Shown here piece by piece: positions 7,140 to 10,327 of a stretch of 10,327 nt of DNA (its first letter is position 1; the number at the start of each line of letters is the position of its first letter). The stretch comes from Clostridiales bacterium (GTDB taxonomy: Bacteria > Bacillota_A > Clostridia > Lachnospirales > Bianqueaceae), in the NCBI GenBank assembly GCA_019423265.1, contig JAHZBS010000077.1:1-10327 (forward strand). The letters are read 5' to 3'. A model generated the notes under the pieces. That model ran no database searches. It saw only the letters and a list, made by a program, of their open reading frames with translations, and was not told the DNA's origin. The translations under genes were made by a program, and so were the position numbers.

Positions 7140-7162
7140 ATCTGTACAGGAGGTGTTGCTTT

Positions 7163-8848
7163 ATGTGCCAAAGCGTGAAACGAGTCACCGACGGCGAGCT
7201 GGCAAGGTTTTTTATCGAAACCGTGGAGAAGGAGGCCATTATTCCGGAAATCTTCAATATATTCGGTTTTGACTGTCTGGTGAGATGCAATATTGACCCA
7301 AATCAGTTGGACGGTCTGATCCAGCGATTCGAAAAGTCAAATTTTTGCGACTGCGAAACGCTATCACTGGTCATCGGCTTGATCCGTCAGGGAAAGAGCA
7401 CGTCCGACAGGCAGGAGAAAATTTTGCTCGGCGAAATCAGGGATTATGTGACAGCGCATCTCACCGAGGATATGAGCATAGAAGCCATAGCGGACGTATT
7501 GCATATAAGTTATTACTATATCTGTCACTTTTTCAAACAACAGACCGGCTTGTCTCTCAATGCATTCCGAAACCAAAAAAGGATGGAACAAGCCATCCGA
7601 ATGCTTATTGACACAGATGCAAAAATCAGCGATATCGCTGTAAATTGCGGATTCAACAATGTCAGTTATTTTACAGAACTGTTCACAAAATCGACGGGGC
7701 TATCTCCCACCGCTTTCAAAGCCAAAAATGCAAATACCTATCTCCACGCTTTTTACTCCTATGAGGATATGTTGCTTGCCGCCAAATTAGACTCCATCAA
7801 ATTTTTCCCAACTCCCTCCTCACAGTTGCCGGCACATGGCCTAACCGTATATTCTGTCCACGAACCGCATGAACCGTTTGAATTTTTACACGAATCGGCT
7901 ATCATCGACTACCAAGGTGTGCTATACGCCTCGTGGTATAATTGCCCGAAACAGGAATTGCAGGGATACACGCCTATATGTGGCAAACGGTCTTATGACG
8001 GCGGACAGACATGGACGGATCTGGAGATCCTTGTGGGCGACAAAACCGGCAAGATACTCTATTGCCCACCTGTATACGGCATCAGCGATGGCAAGCTATA
8101 TATGCTGGTCAACGAAATGGTCGCGCCGGATCACATTCATGCGCTGAATCTATATGTGCTCAATCAAACCACAGACCGATTTGAATTTGTGTGGTCTCGC
8201 CCCATCCCCTTTAAACTAAATACAAATGTTGTCACCCTGCCAAACGGAAAGTTGATGCTCCCGGGGCGGATCGCAGAGTTGGACGGATTCCCCAACACCC
8301 CTGCGGTCCTGATATCGGACAGCGGTAAAATCGATGCCCCATGGCGTCTCGTGAAAGTCGCAGAAAACGGCGATCTGCCGGACGGGAAAAAGTTAGTCCA
8401 TCCGGAAACCTCTGTGATCTGTTGTGGAAATCTGCTCTACCTGTTCAATCGAAACGACCAGCGCCGCATGCCGCTGGTGTATATTTCAAAGGATTTCGGT
8501 GAAAGCTGGAGCGACGCCTTTGCCCATGATATCCCCTGCGTCGGTTCCAAAATTTACGGCGGAACGCTGTCGAGCGGGCGGAACTTCTTAATTGCCAATA
8601 CGGATGAACTTGACCGCTCAAAAATGACCGTCTACTTTACCAAAAAAGGGACGATGGAATTTGAAAAGCACATGGTACTGTTTGACAGAAAGACTTGGGA
8701 TATGGTGGGAATAACCGCTTGCCACTACCCCTCCGCAGCGGAGGGTGACGGCAAATTGTACATCATCGCCACTAAAAATTATGAGTGGAGCCGCCGGGGC
8801 GCCATCCTGTTTGTGGTTGATTTAGACGAGATGGAGCGCTGTGCATAG
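7163..8848 (+). CDS. AraC-type regulator fused to a sialidase-like beta-propeller
   Basis: This 561-residue protein combines two known folds. Residues about 88-188 are an AraC/XylS DNA-binding domain with two helix-turn-helix units: MSIEAIADVLHISYYYICHF and KISDIAVNCGFNNVSYFTEL, with GLSPTAFK after the second. Residues about 225-558 resemble BNR_2/sialidase propellers. There are two Asp boxes (SYDGGQTW 277-284, SKDFGESW 442-449) and blade-like strands HESAIIDYQGVLYASWYN, LPNGKLMLPGR and SKIYGGTLSSGRNFLIAN. Residues 1-87 are mostly helical and unassigned. There is no signal peptide or membrane helix, so the propeller should stay in the cytoplasm. The RIP motif of true sialidases is not visible, so catalysis is doubtful. 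I infer that the propeller senses a carbohydrate and controls DNA binding, the reverse order of usual AraC proteins, which sense at the N-terminus. AGGAGG nine bases before ATG supports the start. Confidence 0.85.
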   Translation: MCQSVKRVTDGELARFFIETVEKEAIIPEIFNIFGFDCLVRCNIDPNQLDGLIQRFEKSNFCDCETLSLVIGLIRQGKSTSDRQEKILLGEIRDYVTAHLTEDMSIEAIADVLHISYYYICHFFKQQTGLSLNAFRNQKRMEQAIRMLIDTDAKISDIAVNCGFNNVSYFTELFTKSTGLSPTAFKAKNANTYLHAFYSYEDMLLAAKLDSIKFFPTPSSQLPAHGLTVYSVHEPHEPFEFLHESAIIDYQGVLYASWYNCPKQELQGYTPICGKRSYDGGQTWTDLEILVGDKTGKILYCPPVYGISDGKLYMLVNEMVAPDHIHALNLYVLNQTTDRFEFVWSRPIPFKLNTNVVTLPNGKLMLPGRIAELDGFPNTPAVLISDSGKIDAPWRLVKVAENGDLPDGKKLVHPETSVICCGNLLYLFNRNDQRRMPLVYISKDFGESWSDAFAHDIPCVGSKIYGGTLSSGRNFLIANTDELDRSKMTVYFTKKGTMEFEKHMVLFDRKTWDMVGITACHYPSAAEGDGKLYIIATKNYEWSRRGAILFVVDLDEMERCA

Positions 8849-8897
8849 CACCCCATCATCCGTTGAGGGCAGGCGGGGTCACGCACAGAATTCCATA

Positions 8898-8926
8898 TTG
8901 ATTAATCCCTGTGAAAGTGCTATAAT
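8898..8926 (+). promoter_or_regulatory. Promoter of the phosphoribosyltransferase-like gene
   Basis: TTGATT (8898-8903) and a perfect TATAAT (8921-8926) are 17 bases apart, and TGC directly before TATAAT makes an extended -10. It lies in the 109-base gap after the AraC-fusion stop, so the downstream gene has its own start of transcription. Confidence 0.85.
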
Positions 8927-8957
8927 CGATATATCACGAGTAAAGGGAGGTCGTTCT

Positions 8958-9599
8958 ATGGAAAGTCGGTCAATAAAAATTGCGTCAAAGCAGAACAGCC
9001 GGATCACGATCCGAATCATCCCCGGCCATTTTGCTACCAATCATTCCCACATCAACTATTATATCGACATGACGAGCCTGAAGCATCGGGCCGGTATGGC
9101 ATCCAGCGCTGCCCGGGAACTCTCCAACGAATACACCAATACCACCATGATCGAGACCATCGTCTGCATGGATGGCTGCGAAGTGATCGGCGGTTTTCTG
9201 GCGGACGAGCTCAGACGAAACGGCATCCAATCGCTCAACGAAGGGCGTGAGATCAACGTCATCACGCCGGAGTACAACGGGACCGGACAGATGATCTTCC
9301 GCGACAACATCCAGCCCATGGTGTGGGGCAAGAAGGTTTTGCTGCTCCTGGCATCCGCTACCACAGGCAAGACGATCAACCGCGCCCTGGAATGCATCCG
9401 GTATTACAACGGCGAGGTTGTGGGGATCGCCGCCCTGTTCAGCGCCATCCGGGAGCGAAATGGCATCCCCGTCAACATGCTGTTCACGCCGGAGGATCTC
9501 CCGGATTACAGCACGTTTCCGGCGGATCAATGTCCACAGTGCAAGAAAAATCAAAAGATTGACGCCATCGTCAACAGTTTCGGCTATTCCAAGATATAA
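8958..9599 (+). CDS. Orotate phosphoribosyltransferase-like protein with altered PRPP loop
   Basis: This 213-residue protein resembles type I phosphoribosyltransferases of the orotate family. The expected PRPP-binding loop lies at residues 126-140 and reads KVLLLLASATTGKTI. The hydrophobic strand and TTGKT are kept, but the pair of acidic residues that normally precede TTG (as in VIEDVITTG) are replaced by alanine and serine. Those acidic residues normally bind the ribose of PRPP, so catalysis is uncertain. Other visible features are GHFATNHSHINYYID (23-37) and a CPQC knuckle (192-195) near a C-terminal KIDAIVNSFGYSKI. The start at 8958 is chosen for AAGGGAGG seven bases upstream. A GTG at 8841 would extend it into the end of the AraC-fusion gene without an RBS. 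It is monocistronic, flanked by an extended -10 promoter and a strong terminator. It may be a pyrimidine-salvage enzyme or a non-catalytic regulator. Confidence 0.72.
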   Translation: MESRSIKIASKQNSRITIRIIPGHFATNHSHINYYIDMTSLKHRAGMASSAARELSNEYTNTTMIETIVCMDGCEVIGGFLADELRRNGIQSLNEGREINVITPEYNGTGQMIFRDNIQPMVWGKKVLLLLASATTGKTINRALECIRYYNGEVVGIAALFSAIRERNGIPVNMLFTPEDLPDYSTFPADQCPQCKKNQKIDAIVNSFGYSKI

Positions 9600-9607
9600 A
9601 CTTTATA

Positions 9608-9633
9608 GGCCTTCGCAATGCGAAGGCCCTTTT
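9608..9633 (+). terminator. Rho-independent terminator after the phosphoribosyltransferase-like gene
   Basis: GGCCTTCGC and GCGAAGGCC form a perfect nine-base-pair stem with an AAT loop, followed by CTTTT. It starts nine bases after the stop codon. The short T-run makes it moderately strong. Confidence 0.88.
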
Positions 9634-9704
9634 ACCGCGCCCCGCTCCCACAAGGGAAGGGCATTCCTCGACTATGACTCTACTGAAATGGTGGTTATCC
9701 GAGC

Positions 9705-10327
9705 ATGAACAACCGAGACCCTCTCTACAAAAAAATCTATACCGATCTAAAACATAAAATCGATTCCCATATCTACACAGATGGCCAGTATCTCCCGGCG
9801 GAGCGGATTCTCAGCGCAGAATATCAGGTAGAACGGCTGACGCTGCGCAAAGCGCTGAAACTCCTTCAGGAAGAGGGCTATATCCAGACGCTCCCAGGCG
9901 CCGGCAGCCGTGTCACCGCCCCCACGGCTGACCTGCCAGACTCCTCCTATATGATCGCCTTTGTCATTTCCGGCGACATGGACCGGCAGGCGCAGCTCTA
10001 TCACATCGAAATCTGCAATTACCTGGAAGAGTACTGTAAGGCAGACGGGGCGAACGTCTTATTCGCCAAAGTCTGCACCAACGACGACATACCGCCCTAT
10101 CTCCGCCATCCCGACACGGTCCGCGGCGTCATCTGGGTTGCCAACGTCGATCCCCGATTTCTGGAATACTCTCGCAATCACCAGATTCCATCCATCTGTC
10201 TAGCCCACGATTACCCCTACTTTCCACGCATCAACTACGCGGATTTCGTCTCCGGCTTTCAGGCAACAAAACACTTGTTGCAGCAGGGCTGCCGCAAAAT
10301 CATATTTCTCAATGGAATCGATGATTC
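9705..10327 (+). CDS. GntR-family regulator with LacI-type sugar-binding domain (3' truncated)
   Basis: The reading frame is open from ATG 9705 to the window end: 207 codons plus two bases, so the C-terminus is missing. Residues 6-71 form a GntR winged helix-turn-helix: PLYKKIYTDLKHKI, LPAERILSAEYQVERLTLRK, ALKLLQEEGYIQTLPGAGS. From about residue 82 the protein resembles the periplasmic-binding-protein fold of LacI/AraR-type regulators: SYMIAFVISG, VRGVIWVANVDPRF, IPSICLAHDYP, then DFVSGFQATKHLLQQGCRKI. Such proteins repress sugar-use genes until a sugar binds. The frame has a stop seven codons before the ATG, so no longer N-terminus is possible. GGTGG ten bases upstream is a modest RBS. No clear promoter was found between the preceding terminator and this gene. 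The effector and target genes probably lie outside the window. Confidence 0.88.
   Translation, partial: MNNRDPLYKKIYTDLKHKIDSHIYTDGQYLPAERILSAEYQVERLTLRKALKLLQEEGYIQTLPGAGSRVTAPTADLPDSSYMIAFVISGDMDRQAQLYHIEICNYLEEYCKADGANVLFAKVCTNDDIPPYLRHPDTVRGVIWVANVDPRFLEYSRNHQIPSICLAHDYPYFPRINYADFVSGFQATKHLLQQGCRKIIFLNGIDD

Noticed and set aside
8841..8957. N-terminal extension of the phosphoribosyltransferase-like protein overlapping the AraC-fusion stop
   Set aside because: The GTG at 8841 has no RBS, the added residues look unlike a conserved domain, and the gene's own promoter at 8898-8926 lies inside the extension.

Overview
This 10.3 kb window reads as a chromosomal segment of an anaerobic Bacillota, most likely a Clostridia or Oscillospiraceae-type gut or sediment bacterium. 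The basis is strong AGGAGG-type ribosome binding sites, sigma-A-type promoters, classic hairpin-plus-U-tract terminators, a Bacillota-style transketolase and an ATP-independent-type Lon protease. No species can be named from sequence alone.

Left half (1-6938): every unit is transcribed leftward. Reading in that direction, these are a LonC-like protease (6938-4632) with a 17-bp-stem terminator; a monocistronic transketolase (4496-2511) with a near-consensus promoter and its own terminator; a CRISPR leader (about 2468-2261); an 18-repeat, 17-spacer CRISPR array of type I-C repeat character (2260-1099); and two small genes, a two-helix membrane protein with a C-terminal zinc ribbon (999-607) and an unrecognised 145-residue protein (589-152). 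No cas gene occurs anywhere in the window, so the array has no adjacent machinery here. The array keeps a clear history: the eight oldest repeats carry one loop base and the ten youngest carry another. The oldest spacer, read in the crRNA sense, encodes a peptide resembling the H-loop of ABC transporter ATPases.

Right half (7163-10327): every unit is transcribed rightward. First is a 561-residue fusion of an AraC-type DNA-binding domain to a sialidase-like (BNR/Asp-box) beta-propeller, with no secretion signal. Next is a phosphoribosyltransferase-fold protein whose PRPP loop has lost its acidic residues, with its own promoter and terminator. Last is the start of a GntR-type regulator with a LacI-type sugar-binding domain, cut by the window end. 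Two regulators, one carrying a carbohydrate-enzyme fold, suggest a sugar-responsive locus continuing to the right; this is inference.

The most unusual item is the AraC-propeller fusion. The CRISPR array without cas genes, its repeat-variant switch and its oldest spacer come next.
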